45,393 nucleotides of DNA from a virus, in the IMG/VR virus record IMGVR_UViG_3300047440_000359, positions 1-45,393 of that record; one strand, 5' to 3'. Below are positions 1-8,395 of this stretch, in pieces. The stretch's first letter is position 1; every line of letters starts with the position of its first letter. The notes under the pieces were generated by a model. The model worked only from the letters and a program-made list of their open reading frames with translations, was not told where the DNA came from and made no database searches. The translations under genes and the position numbers were made by a program.

Positions 1-127
1 TGTCCTCGGCCAGCTCGAGGAAGCCGGAGCGGGCGATGTTGGCCGTGAGCTCCGACAGTGCCGCGATCACGATGGCACAGGACGCGATCATGGTGCGCAC
101 CACGGCGCCCGGCTTCCAGCTCGTCGT
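1..127. repeat. 127-bp terminal direct repeat (copy 1)
   Basis: Bases 1-127 are identical to bases 45267-45393. The repeat falls inside one reading frame (the baseplate J gene), which becomes complete when the two ends are joined. A repeat of exactly 127 bases is a common assembler k-mer length, so this is most simply the overlap of a closed circular contig and not a biological terminal repeat. The unit genome is then 45,266 bp. Confidence 0.95.
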
Positions 128-223
128 GGACACGCCGACCCCCGCGAGCGTCGTGTAGATCTTCGCCTTGACCTGGTCGGCCGTGAGCGGGGTCGTGAGC
201 TCGTCGAGCGACAGGAGTGTCAT
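1..223 (-). CDS. Baseplate J-like protein, N-terminal part (gene cut by the window ends)
   Basis: This is the start of the baseplate wedge protein J; the rest lies at 44305-45393. The ATG at 223-221 overlaps the TGA of the gp25-like gene by the usual ATGA. The translation begins MTLLSLDELTTPLTADQV and runs without a stop into the repeated 127 bases, continuing as KPGAVVRTMIASCAI in the other part. Joined across the circle, the gene is 1,185 nt and the protein 394 residues, close to the usual length for gpJ of P2 and gp47 of Mu. J proteins form the wedge arms that tie the tail hub to the fibres. Position between a gp25-like and a gpI-like gene supports the call. Confidence 0.9.
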   Translation of the reverse strand, partial: MTLLSLDELTTPLTADQVKAKIYTTLAGVGVSTTSWKPGAVVRTMIASCAIVIAALSELTANIARSGFLELAED

Positions 224-1638
224 GCGCCAATCGCCTCGACGGTGAGTTGTCCAGACACCACGGCGAACGTGAGGGAAAACGGCGTGAGGCCGACCACAGC
301 CGGCGTGATGCGCACGGCGAAGTCGAGTCTCCCGCCCGCTTGCGCCGTCACCGTCACCGTGGCCGACTCGATGCGATCGTCTTTGCTGATCTCGTTGCGC
401 ACCTGGCCAGCCAAGTCGCGCAGCTCCGAGAAGGGCACGCCGCGGCTACACATGCCGCGCACGTCGAGGCCATAGTCACGGTGATCGGGCAGCGAGCCGC
501 GCGCCGTGAGCAGGCGCCGTAGCGTCGCCTCCCCGATGGCCACCGGCGACAGCGGGTCGACCTCGGCGAGATCGTCCGTCAGGTCGAGGACGCATGACAG
601 GTCGCGGCCGTAGCCGAGCTCGCCAGAGGGCAGTGCCCCGAGCTCGAGCTTGATCGGAGCCAGGTCAAGCGCGCTGGGCTCGAGGACGATGGGCTCGGGT
701 TCGGGTGGTGGCTCAGGCTCGGGCGCTTCCGGACCAACAACCTCAGCCGTGTTGATGGCTAGGCGTTGGTAATTGGTGCTCCACAAACTACCGATGGTAA
801 GCGTCGTACGCTCCAACGAGCGCAGCGGAGGCGCTATGTGCAGCCATACAGTCCGATCGGTGACCTCATCTAACCCTGTTGTAGCCATGCCGTTTGAGAA
901 CTGGAAGCGGTCAGCAACAGGATGGGCTCCCCAGTCGGTCGGTATCGAGTTCGGGTCCAACTCGCTATGTGGCATAAACGGTGCAGTAAAACTCAGTACA
1001 AGCATATCCGACGCAGCGGCAAACAAGGACTCGATCTGAAATGCCGGTGGCGCCTCGGCTGGACTGTAGATCTTCAACTCGCTAATCACGATGGATGCGC
1101 CGCCCCAAGCCTCATCACCATCGCCTTGCAAACTCAACCGCACGCGCTGCGTGAAAACGCAGTGTTGGTTGGTCAAATGCGCATGCCACTCCAAGAAGTT
1201 GGCCGGGTGATCGCTATGGAACTCCGCGCCTACTCCATCCCAAATCGGAGTGGAACACGATTGGTGCATCCATTCGTCCGTAACCGGATCGAGATACACA
1301 AGCCGAAATGGACCGGGCCGCACGTTTTCCGTGCCGTCGTATCGGCCACCTTCCAGGTCGGTTCCCCACGGAATAGAACGCGGACTAGCATAATTGTACT
1401 GGCCCTCAACATACGCGAAGCCATCCACCCACTGTGGGGCTCCAAAATCGAACTCGAATGTGACAATGCCACCCGCACCGCCGGTGTTCGGAATGGCGTC
1501 GCCCGATGTCTTGACAGCTAACCAAGCATTAGTGTTGCCGTCCGTCACCCACGCCGGATCGCCAGTAATAGTCATGCCGGGTTTGGAGAACGTGACCGTA
1601 GGCACGATACCGAGCGCGATGTTGGCGCCGTGGGTCAT
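220..1638 (-). CDS. Baseplate gp25/W-like wedge protein with N-terminal discoidin-like domain
   Basis: The 472-residue protein has two unlike halves. About residues 349-472 look like a gp25/gpW wedge domain (start CVLDLTDDLAEVDPLS, then a DYGLDVRGM segment), which in T4 and P2 starts sheath assembly at the baseplate. About residues 1-195 resemble a galactose-binding/discoidin beta sandwich (VTFEFDFGAPQWVDGFAYVEG; closing SIVISELKIYS). An Ig-like stretch follows, then a Pro/Glu linker near residues 305-320. Family gp25 proteins are usually only 100-150 residues. The DNA for the extra part (about 760-1620) is visibly richer in A+T than its flanks, which suggests later acquisition. I infer a surface-exposed sugar-binding or structural add-on. 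The gp25 call is fairly firm, the discoidin call tentative. Confidence 0.78.
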   Translation of the reverse strand: MTHGANIALGIVPTVTFSKPGMTITGDPAWVTDGNTNAWLAVKTSGDAIPNTGGAGGIVTFEFDFGAPQWVDGFAYVEGQYNYASPRSIPWGTDLEGGRYDGTENVRPGPFRLVYLDPVTDEWMHQSCSTPIWDGVGAEFHSDHPANFLEWHAHLTNQHCVFTQRVRLSLQGDGDEAWGGASIVISELKIYSPAEAPPAFQIESLFAAASDMLVLSFTAPFMPHSELDPNSIPTDWGAHPVADRFQFSNGMATTGLDEVTDRTVWLHIAPPLRSLERTTLTIGSLWSTNYQRLAINTAEVVGPEAPEPEPPPEPEPIVLEPSALDLAPIKLELGALPSGELGYGRDLSCVLDLTDDLAEVDPLSPVAIGEATLRRLLTARGSLPDHRDYGLDVRGMCSRGVPFSELRDLAGQVRNEISKDDRIESATVTVTAQAGGRLDFAVRITPAVVGLTPFSLTFAVVSGQLTVEAIGA

Positions 1639-2165
1639 GACGGCAAAATCCCGCGCAAGGCATCGGCAGTGGCACCGATCGATGTCATGAGCACGAACCC
1701 GTCCACGTGCTCAGCAGCCCCACCGCCACCCGGTAAGCCCGTCGCAAGCGCACTACTGAGCTCGCCACCAAGGCCGCCTGCGTCGCCGGCATACGCAAAC
1801 ACGTGCACGCCCGCTGCGGCGAGCAGCGACTGAAAGTCGAGCACGACCGACAGCTGCGTGTGGATGCCGGCCACGGTCGCGATCAGCTCGGCCACAAGCG
1901 CCAGCACGGCGGCAATCTGCGCAGCGATGGACGGCTCCGGGATGCCGAGCGCGATGGACTGGCCGATCCCGGCCACGAGCTGGTTGGCGAGCGACAGCTG
2001 CGCCGTGAACGACACGGGCAACGGCGCGAAGGCCTGCAGTGCCGTCAGGCGCGCGAGGATGTCCGGCAGCGCGGCGTTGATGCCAGCGGCCCCAGCGAGC
2101 GCTGCAGCCTGCGCGCCGGGCAGCGCGCCGCCGATCGTGTACTCGCCGAGGTAGGACAGGCTCAC
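1635..2165 (-). CDS. Unknown baseplate-region protein, alanine-rich
   Basis: The 176-residue product is very rich in Ala, Leu and Gly, with long amphipathic or hydrophobic stretches (for example IAAQIAAVLALVAELIATVAG near residues 80-100) and a Gly-rich patch near residue 148. I do not recognise a family. Its stop overlaps the start of the gp25-like gene and its own ATG overlaps the stop of the hub/spike gene, so it is translationally coupled inside the baseplate operon. A structural or baseplate assembly role is inferred from position only. Confidence 0.7.
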   Translation of the reverse strand: MSLSYLGEYTIGGALPGAQAAALAGAAGINAALPDILARLTALQAFAPLPVSFTAQLSLANQLVAGIGQSIALGIPEPSIAAQIAAVLALVAELIATVAGIHTQLSVVLDFQSLLAAAGVHVFAYAGDAGGLGGELSSALATGLPGGGGAAEHVDGFVLMTSIGATADALRGILPS

Positions 2166-3358
2166 GCGATCCTCACTTTCGCCGAGCCGGCCGTGATGAC
2201 GCCGAGGGCCTTCACACCGGTGAACGTGAGCACGCCGGAGATGGGCGTCGGCCCGGGGCTGCCTGCCACGATGGCCGTCCCGGAGATGACCGCCGGCGGC
2301 AACAACACCTCGACGGCGTCGCCGAGCCGGGCCGCGTTGGCACCGTCGACACCGCCGAGGGTAAGACGCGTCGGCACAAACCCGGTGCCATCCTTGCCCG
2401 CGAAGTGCGTCACCACGGGCTGCGCCCTGTCGCCCTCGATGAACGTCACCAGCACCTCAGCACTCGGCGCGAGCTCGGCGTGGGCACCGGCGATGCCCGG
2501 CCACATCGACAGCGGCAGCAGGTCAGGAAGGCCCACGATGCGCTTGACGGCCTGGAGCTCCACCCGGTCGCCGGCCATGCGCGTCACCCGGTAGCGGTAG
2601 AGGCCGTGGAGCTGGCGGTCGGTGGCGCGCTGGGCGATGGAACGGAGCAGCCCCGTGACCTGGCCGTAGGCCGACTCGCCGCCGCCGCACCACGCCAGCA
2701 CCCGGAGCTCGCCGGCCGTGACGCGCAGCTCGAGCGAGCGGACCGTGACGGGAGCCTCGAGGCGCTCCGACAGCACGCTCCCAATCCCCACCGCGCCGGG
2801 GTCATCGACGCCGAGCGTCACGATGCGATCGCGTGGGTCGTAGGCGAGCACCTGGTAGCTCGAGGCCGCCACCGGAGCTGCTGGACGAGGCCCGGCCTGG
2901 GTGACGCCGGCGTAGTCCACCCACCACGCGACGCCGCCCAGCACGTCCTCGAGCGTCCTGGAGGCGGGCCCTTGCTGGCGCACGTAGGCTTTGCCCACCC
3001 GCTCATCGCGCGGCACGAAGTCGCCGATCGTCTCGCCCACGGCGCGCGCCACGTCCTCGGCCACCGTGCGCGCCTTGACGCCGGCGTCGTTGGCGTACGC
3101 CTTGGGGTCGACCGGCGCGCCCCAGCCGCCGGCGCCGCCCACCACCCGGACCCGACGCTGGAGGCCGTACGCGTCGCTCGTGCGCGGGTCGATGGTGCCC
3201 GAAAGCTTGAGCGTGCCGACGGCGAGCTCCACCCGGCCAGACAGATCGGGGTCGGACTCGAGGTCGCAGTCTGCATGCCACGGGCCGACGTTGCCGACGG
3301 TGAGCATCACCGACGTGCAGCGCTGGCCGTTGATCGCGGCGTAGGTGTCACTGCTCAT
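2162..3358 (-). CDS. Baseplate hub and spike (gp45/gpV-like) fusion protein
   Basis: The N-terminal half (residues 1 to about 250) resembles tail hub proteins, with beta-strand-rich sequence and a GPWHADCDLES start typical of that group. Residues about 280-330 carry an OB-fold segment like gpV/gp45 spikes (MWPGIAGAHAELAPSAEVLV, then FIEGDRAQPVV). The C-terminal 60 residues are Gly/Thr/Val-rich, as in spike tips. Mu and P2 usually make hub and spike as two proteins; here one 398-residue chain seems to hold both. It lies between the tape-measure side and the wedge genes, as expected. The hub assignment is family-level knowledge plus order; exact homology would need a profile search. Confidence 0.75.
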   Translation of the reverse strand: MSSDTYAAINGQRCTSVMLTVGNVGPWHADCDLESDPDLSGRVELAVGTLKLSGTIDPRTSDAYGLQRRVRVVGGAGGWGAPVDPKAYANDAGVKARTVAEDVARAVGETIGDFVPRDERVGKAYVRQQGPASRTLEDVLGGVAWWVDYAGVTQAGPRPAAPVAASSYQVLAYDPRDRIVTLGVDDPGAVGIGSVLSERLEAPVTVRSLELRVTAGELRVLAWCGGGESAYGQVTGLLRSIAQRATDRQLHGLYRYRVTRMAGDRVELQAVKRIVGLPDLLPLSMWPGIAGAHAELAPSAEVLVTFIEGDRAQPVVTHFAGKDGTGFVPTRLTLGGVDGANAARLGDAVEVLLPPAVISGTAIVAGSPGPTPISGVLTFTGVKALGVITAGSAKVRIA

Positions 3359-3881
3359 CGGACAGACTCTGCATTTGCTTGATCAGGGGCTTGATGATCT
3401 GCTCCTCGACGGGGTCCACGGGCGTGGCCGTCGCTGCGTCGGCCTTGGCAAGCGTTACTTTCGGATAGCGGAACTCGAGAAACTTGATCTCGATGGTCCA
3501 CTCGCCGCTGTCGGTCTGCTCGGGCTGCATCACCTCGGCCGCCGCGACGGCCTTGATGTCGAGCGACTCCAAAAGCGGGTGCCAGATGTCGAGCACGCCG
3601 GAGTCTTTGCCGTTGCCACCGCGTCGCGTCGGGAGCTTGTCGACGATGGGCTTGAACGCATACCAGCCCTCCCAGTCCTCGACGGAGTAGAGCCGCAGCT
3701 TGACCGAAAAGTGCGCGAGCCCGCGGCCCTTGAAGACACTGAACGCGCCCGAGATGCCAAACCCCTCGCGCTCGTCCCAGCGACGCACCGAGGACGCGCC
3801 CAACACGTCCGCCAGCCCAGGCGACTTGACGTCGGACAGCTTGATGTAGTCGCACGGCTCGTCGATCGGGTTCCAGGTCAT
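3348..3881 (-). CDS. Tail protein between tape measure and hub (gp53/LysM- or gpU-position protein)
   Basis: The start is the ATG at 3881-3879, which overlaps the TGA of the tape-measure gene; a longer open frame upstream is only a shadow of the tape-measure gene. The 177-residue product begins MTWNPIDEPCDYIKLSDVKS and has alternating strands with the segment GEWTIEIKFLEFRYPKVTLA near its C-terminal third. The slot between tape measure and hub is held by gpN in Mu and gpU/gpX in P2, which join the tail tube to the hub. I do not recognise a named family, so the role is inferred from synteny. Confidence 0.75.
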   Translation of the reverse strand: MTWNPIDEPCDYIKLSDVKSPGLADVLGASSVRRWDEREGFGISGAFSVFKGRGLAHFSVKLRLYSVEDWEGWYAFKPIVDKLPTRRGGNGKDSGVLDIWHPLLESLDIKAVAAAEVMQPEQTDSGEWTIEIKFLEFRYPKVTLAKADAATATPVDPVEEQIIKPLIKQMQSLSDEQ

Positions 3882-5782
3882 GCTGGCGACGCTCCGATCT
3901 CGATGGCGACGCCCTCGAGCACGCGCATCAGCTCGCGCTTGATGTCGGCGGCGATGGACTGGGCCTGCTGACCGTCCTGCGCCGTCACGTTCACGTCCCC
4001 GACGTTGATCGTGATCGTCTTCTGCGCGCTGTTCGCCGCAGGCGCACCAGCTGGCGAGCTCGGCACGGCCGGAATGCTCGGCGCATCGACAATATTGGCC
4101 ACAGCACGGCGCGCACCCGGTGTTCCAGCCTGGACGCCGGCCGTCACGCCTTGCGGCAGGCTCAGTCCGAGTTTGGCGAACACCTTGGAGGGCGACGAGA
4201 TGCCCAGCGTGCTCTTGAGCGCGTCCATGGCACTCGTGCCGAGGTCGGTCACGGCGTCCACAACCCACTGCGCGCCCGCTTTGAGGCCGTTGACGATGCC
4301 ATCGACGATGGCACTGCCGAGCGACTTCCAGTCGATCTCCTTCCACAGGCGATAGAGCTGGTAGCCCGCCGCGATCACGGCGCCGATGGCGACGGCGGCG
4401 AGGATGAACGGCGCGGCGAGGATGAGCCCCTCGATGGCCAGCGCTCCCACGGCCACGACAGCCGCCCAAATGAACGGCATCGCGGCCACGAGCGCGCCCA
4501 CGATGAGCGCTCCTGTCACAACGAACGCCGCGCCGATCAGTTTCACCGCGATCGTGCCGAGCTTCAGTGCGGCGTTTTGCTTGTCCATGTTGCTGAGGAC
4601 GTCGCTGTCCCCGAATGCCTCGCGCCACCACTTGCGCACCTTCAGCAGCACGATGCTCAGCTGGAGCGCGCCGATGATCAGGCCCTGAAAGAAGCGCTTC
4701 ACGAGCGGCCCCAGGTACTCCACGGTCGCGACCATCGGCTTGAACATGACGGTGACGATCGTCTTGAGGGCTTTGCCGCTGTACGTGCTCTGCGAGAACA
4801 GGTCCGTGATGCCTTTGAGGGCGCCCAGGACCGGCTCGAAGTCAATCCCGGTGAACAGCGCGGCATAGGACTCGTGCAGCTTCTGCGACTGCACGTCGAG
4901 GTCGAGCATCTGCCGCGCCGCGATGCCGCCGAGGCGCGCCTTGACGTCGTCCGCAAGCGCCTTGACCGACCGTCCGGCCAGGTTCGCGCCGGCCGCCCAG
5001 CCGACGAACGCACTGGCCGCCGCGTCGCCCTGAACGCTGGCCTTGATGCTCGCCGCCTCGAGCGCCACGGCGAGGTTTTCGCCGCGTAGGCCCGCCTTGT
5101 AGAGCTGCTCCGAGTACTGGCCGACCTTGTCCCGGCCCAGGGCGCTCGAGGCACTCACACGGTCGATGGCGCCTTGCATCTCGGTCGCGCTGCCCGCCGC
5201 GATGCCATACCAGTTGCGCATCTTGGTCAGGCCCTCGAGGCGCAGGAGCTCGGCCCGCGCCGCGTTCCCCTGCGCGAGTCCGTACTTGAACAGGCTTGCC
5301 ACGGCGGCGACCGTGGCGGCCGTGAGTGCGACGACGGCCAGCGCAATCGCAGCGACGCCGAGTGCGATGGCGCCCCCGGCGAGCATGCCTTTGAGCGCGG
5401 CGAACTGGGACGCGATGGCGCCGACGGGGCCGGGCAGCGCTTGCGCGTTCTTCTGCATCTCGGCGAACGCGTTCTTGGCCGCTTCGCTCTTACCCTTGAC
5501 GCCATTGAGCGAGCCACCGAGTGAGATGTACGAGGACTGCGCCGCGGCGATGGACTGCTTCTTGGCGTCGATCTGCTGCTTGAGCTTTTGGGCCTGGGCG
5601 ATGTTGACCACCGTGCCGCCTTGCAGGTTTTTCATCGCCGCTTGCATCGCGCGGAGCGCCGCCGTGTCGGCCTGGATGGACGCTTGCAGCTTCTTGAGCG
5701 CGCCGGCGGCGGACTCGGCCGTCTTGCTGGTGCCGTCCTCGAGGTTGACCTCGAATGTCGCCTGCGCGTCCGCCTTGCCCAT
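3878..5782 (-). CDS. Tail tape measure protein
   Basis: The 634-residue protein is the longest in the tail block and lies just downstream of a frameshifted chaperone pair, the conserved place for the tape measure. The first 130 residues are helical and Ala/Lys/Gln-rich (coiled coil). Hydrophobic segments occur near residues 135-170 and again near residues 405-475, where several membrane-type stretches follow one another. The C-terminal region (DALKSTLGISSPSKVFAKLG) is a motif seen often in tape measures. The protein sets tail tube length and probably helps DNA enter the cell. A length of 634 residues predicts a fairly short tail of about 95 nm at 1.5 angstrom per residue, an estimate from the general rule. 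Confidence 0.92.
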   Translation of the reverse strand: MGKADAQATFEVNLEDGTSKTAESAAGALKKLQASIQADTAALRAMQAAMKNLQGGTVVNIAQAQKLKQQIDAKKQSIAAAQSSYISLGGSLNGVKGKSEAAKNAFAEMQKNAQALPGPVGAIASQFAALKGMLAGGAIALGVAAIALAVVALTAATVAAVASLFKYGLAQGNAARAELLRLEGLTKMRNWYGIAAGSATEMQGAIDRVSASSALGRDKVGQYSEQLYKAGLRGENLAVALEAASIKASVQGDAAASAFVGWAAGANLAGRSVKALADDVKARLGGIAARQMLDLDVQSQKLHESYAALFTGIDFEPVLGALKGITDLFSQSTYSGKALKTIVTVMFKPMVATVEYLGPLVKRFFQGLIIGALQLSIVLLKVRKWWREAFGDSDVLSNMDKQNAALKLGTIAVKLIGAAFVVTGALIVGALVAAMPFIWAAVVAVGALAIEGLILAAPFILAAVAIGAVIAAGYQLYRLWKEIDWKSLGSAIVDGIVNGLKAGAQWVVDAVTDLGTSAMDALKSTLGISSPSKVFAKLGLSLPQGVTAGVQAGTPGARRAVANIVDAPSIPAVPSSPAGAPAANSAQKTITINVGDVNVTAQDGQQAQSIAADIKRELMRVLEGVAIEIGASPA

Positions 5783-5786
5783 CTGA

Positions 5787-6457
5787 CTAGCCTCCGCTCG
5801 ACAGTCCCTTGCGTATCAGACTCAAGTCGCGAATCGCCTCGGCCATCCACACGGCGCCCACGTACGCCCTGACATAAGACCCGTCGACTTCCTCCGGCTC
5901 GGTGCCGAGCGCTGCCAAGAGACACGAGGCGGCGACTCCGAGATCGTCGCGCGTGCTCGCCAGCAGCGCGCTTATTTTCCCGCGGCGGCCCCTACCTTCA
6001 CGCCCGCGAGCGCGCATGCGAGGTTGGCCAGCGGCACCAGGATGCCGGGCTGTTCCTGGATGTACCGGTCGAACTCGCTCTTGTCCGGGTGGACGAGGCA
6101 CGAGCGCACGAGCTTTTCACACTCCACCTGGTTGTACTCGCCGAGGTCCTGAAACTTCCGAAAGATCACGTGGTGGGGCTTCTTCAGGATCACCACGCCG
6201 AGCGTCGTGGGGAAGCTGTTGATCTTGCCGCCGAGTTCTCCGTACTCAGCGACAGCTTTCTCGATGGCCTGCTCGTCCCGGAGCGCGCGCTCCTCGGCCT
6301 CGACCTCGGCGACCAGCGCCGCCGCCGCTTCGCGCTTGTCGCGCTCCTCGGCAATGCGCGACCGCTCGAGGCGCGCGTTCTGCAGGCGCTCGCTGAGCGC
6401 GATCTCCGAGGGCGGCAGCACGGCGACGTTGTCTTTCCAGTTGGGCACGTTGCTCAT
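5787..6457 (-). CDS. Tail assembly chaperone, -1 frameshift product (G-T like)
   Basis: This 223-residue product is predicted by a -1 ribosomal shift at G GGA AAA (5981-5975), the last two sense codons of the 161-residue chaperone, just before its TAA. After the slip, translation continues ISALLASTRDDLGV and adds 62 residues to the stop at 5787. The second frame has no good start codon of its own near the overlap, which favours fusion. The arrangement (short chaperone, shift, extended chaperone, tape measure) matches lambda G/GT and P2 E/E+E'. The T-like extension is expected to bind tail tube subunits while the N-terminal part coats the tape measure. Confidence 0.85.
5972..6457 (-). CDS. Tail assembly chaperone (gpG-like)
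   Basis: The 161-residue protein carries a long charged helix (about residues 20-70, ERLQNARLERSRIAEE) and a conserved-looking C-terminal part (VECEKLVRSCLVHPDKSEFD) typical of tail chaperones of this class. It ends in GGA AAA TAA, where the slippery heptamer sits. It lies one gene upstream of the tape measure. The ATG at 6457 overlaps the end of the tube gene by four bases. It should keep the tape measure soluble during tail assembly and is not expected in the virion. Confidence 0.88.
   Translation of the reverse strand: MSNVPNWKDNVAVLPPSEIALSERLQNARLERSRIAEERDKREAAAALVAEVEAEERALRDEQAIEKAVAEYGELGGKINSFPTTLGVVILKKPHHVIFRKFQDLGEYNQVECEKLVRSCLVHPDKSEFDRYIQEQPGILVPLANLACALAGVKVGAAAGK
5975..5981 (-). 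promoter_or_regulatory. -1 ribosomal frameshift slippery site
   Basis: Read on the minus strand, the heptamer is G GGA AAA followed directly by the TAA stop, of the X XXY YYZ type. A slip by one base gives GGG AAA ATA and opens the second frame. I cannot fold the RNA by hand well enough to claim a downstream pseudoknot. Confidence 0.85.
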
Positions 6458-6933
6458 GGCAGTCCTTTGCTCGCGTCAAAGAGCGCGAGGCCGTTGCGTA
6501 GAACGTAGAAGTAGCTGAGCTCGAGCTCGCCTTTGAGCGGGTCGGGTCCCTCCTCGTGGGACGTCGTGTCGCCCACGATCGCGCAGCGAATCAGGTCGAC
6601 GTGGACCGGCGTCAAGTCGTTCTCCACGTACTGGACGGTGACCAGGAACTCGACGTTGCCATAGCTGATGCGGTCGGGCGCCAGACTCGCGAGCTTGGTG
6701 CGCAATGCGTGCACGGCGTCGAGCGCACCGCCGAGTTTGCCGGCCTCGGTGGTGTACTTGCCCGCCGAGCGTCCGCGCGGCGTGTGGTGACGCGCCATGC
6801 CGTAGCCCATGACGCGCTCGCGCTTGTCGCCGTAGGTGATCGAGGTGAACCCGCAAAACAGGTCGCCGTCGACCTTGCAGATGATCGACCCCCAGGAGAA
6901 CAGATTGCCGTTGACTCTGATCTGGTCGGACAT
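6454..6933 (-). CDS. Tail tube protein
   Basis: The 159-residue protein follows the sheath gene and precedes the chaperones, the standard place for the tube. It has the short beta-rich pattern of tube subunits, starting MSDQIRVNGNLFSWGS, with KVDGDLFCGFTSITYGD near residues 20-37 and an SYFYVLRNG strand near the C-terminus. The ATG at 6933 is three bases downstream of the sheath stop. Tube subunits stack as hexamers inside the sheath and carry DNA into the cell. Confidence 0.85.
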   Translation of the reverse strand: MSDQIRVNGNLFSWGSIICKVDGDLFCGFTSITYGDKRERVMGYGMARHHTPRGRSAGKYTTEAGKLGGALDAVHALRTKLASLAPDRISYGNVEFLVTVQYVENDLTPVHVDLIRCAIVGDTTSHEEGPDPLKGELELSYFYVLRNGLALFDASKGLP

Positions 6934-6936
6934 GGT

Positions 6937-8385
6937 TTAGACCGCCTGCACTTGGAGCGCCGGGTTGAGAAACCCGACAGTCAGGTTGATAAACTCGCTG
7001 TACGCCAGCGGGATGATCCGCGCGTCGCCGGTGAGCGTCTTGGTCGAGAGCAAGTTGTCGACCCGCGACAGCGCGAACGTCACGGCCGAAGCCTTGGGCT
7101 TGGCCATGATCAGCGCGCGCATGGCCTCGCGCGCACCGGCCTCGATCTCGAGCGCTTCCTCCTCGAGGATGAAGCCGGTTGCGGCACTCACCAGCACGGG
7201 CTTGTTGAGCCGGCGCCGGAAGTAAGACTGCAGGGCGACTTGACCGAGGTCCATCACCCGCCGATGGGCAAGCAGCTGGTAGTCCGACCCGCCCGGCGAA
7301 AAGATGCGCGGCCGGTTGATGTACACGCCGGACTCGCCCTCCCACGTACGCAGCACGGTGAACCGCGCATCATCGAGCCCAGGGTTGATCGACTCGTCGT
7401 GCTCGTCCGGGTTGCCGTTGACGTCGCGAATGGAGACGCCGATGAGCCCGCCGAGCGTGACGTCTGCGGCGTTGACTTCTTCACTCTGCGACGCCTCGAC
7501 AGCGGCGACCGACAGTGCGATTGGCCGCTTGTACTTTCGCCCGCTCACGCTCGAGGTGAGCTTGCAGGCCCCGGCGCAGAGCTGGCCGCGCACCGTGGCC
7601 TTACTGGCAAAGATCGTGGTCAGCGCCGTCAGGTAGGCGGCCTCCGACTCGCCCGTGTTCGGCACGCGCGTGTTGCCGATCCAGGCGCGCTCCTTGCCCG
7701 CTGCGTGAAGCGCCGCGAACTTGGTTTCGAGCAAGTCGAATGCCGTCGCATCGATGGCGCCGACGAGCTCGACGAGCTCCCAGTTGACGGCCGAGCTGGC
7801 GAGCGCGTCGAGCGCCAGGCCGAGGTCGGACGTGTTCCATTGCGGCGGCGTGGTGCGGCTGGTCGCGATGTCGCCGGCGACCAGCGTGCCGGCGCCGAAC
7901 GCGATGGCGAGCGAGCCCGCCCCCGGAATCGGGTACGACGCGGCGATCCCGAGTGCCGTCAACGGCGACCACGTCCGGCCGCCGTCGAGCGAGTAGACGA
8001 ACGTGATGCCAGCCGTGCCTTTCGTCCCGCCGTTGATGACCTTGAACACGAGCTCGTAGTCGTCGTCCGGGACGCCGGTCACCGTGATGACGCTCGTGCC
8101 GGTGACGCCGGTGATGACAGGCGTACCCGGTGCGCCCGCGGTGGTGTCGTTGGTCCGGACGAGCACGACCGGCCGGCCGTACACCTCGAGCGCGTGGCAC
8201 GCGCCCTCGACCAGAGGCCCGCTCCCGAACGTGGCGACCACGTCCCTCGTGCGCGCGAAGGTGGCCGGCTCATTTTTGGGGCCGCTCGAGGCGGACCCGA
8301 CGATGGCGAGCAGCTTGCCCGCGCTCGCGGGGAGCACGCCGAGCGCGCCGTCCAGCTCGGTGATCGTAACTGCAGGTTGGGACAT
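6937..8385 (-). CDS. Contractile tail sheath protein
   Basis: The ATG at 8385 is chosen because AGGAG lies about seven bases upstream; the open frame extends further up but without coding character. The 482-residue product begins MSQPAVTITELDGALGVLPA and has the sheath traits: an N-terminal strand that can be swapped between subunits, a variable Gly/Thr/Val-rich middle (residues about 100-170), and a conserved C-terminal half with GVYINRPRIFSPGGSDYQLL and ending LTVGFLNPALQVQAV. It resembles DUF2586-type sheaths. Its presence makes the phage a myovirus. Contraction of the sheath drives the tube through the cell envelope. Confidence 0.92.
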   Translation of the reverse strand: MSQPAVTITELDGALGVLPASAGKLLAIVGSASSGPKNEPATFARTRDVVATFGSGPLVEGACHALEVYGRPVVLVRTNDTTAGAPGTPVITGVTGTSVITVTGVPDDDYELVFKVINGGTKGTAGITFVYSLDGGRTWSPLTALGIAASYPIPGAGSLAIAFGAGTLVAGDIATSRTTPPQWNTSDLGLALDALASSAVNWELVELVGAIDATAFDLLETKFAALHAAGKERAWIGNTRVPNTGESEAAYLTALTTIFASKATVRGQLCAGACKLTSSVSGRKYKRPIALSVAAVEASQSEEVNAADVTLGGLIGVSIRDVNGNPDEHDESINPGLDDARFTVLRTWEGESGVYINRPRIFSPGGSDYQLLAHRRVMDLGQVALQSYFRRRLNKPVLVSAATGFILEEEALEIEAGAREAMRALIMAKPKASAVTFALSRVDNLLSTKTLTGDARIIPLAYSEFINLTVGFLNPALQVQAV

Positions 8386-8395
8386 GCGGGCTCCT

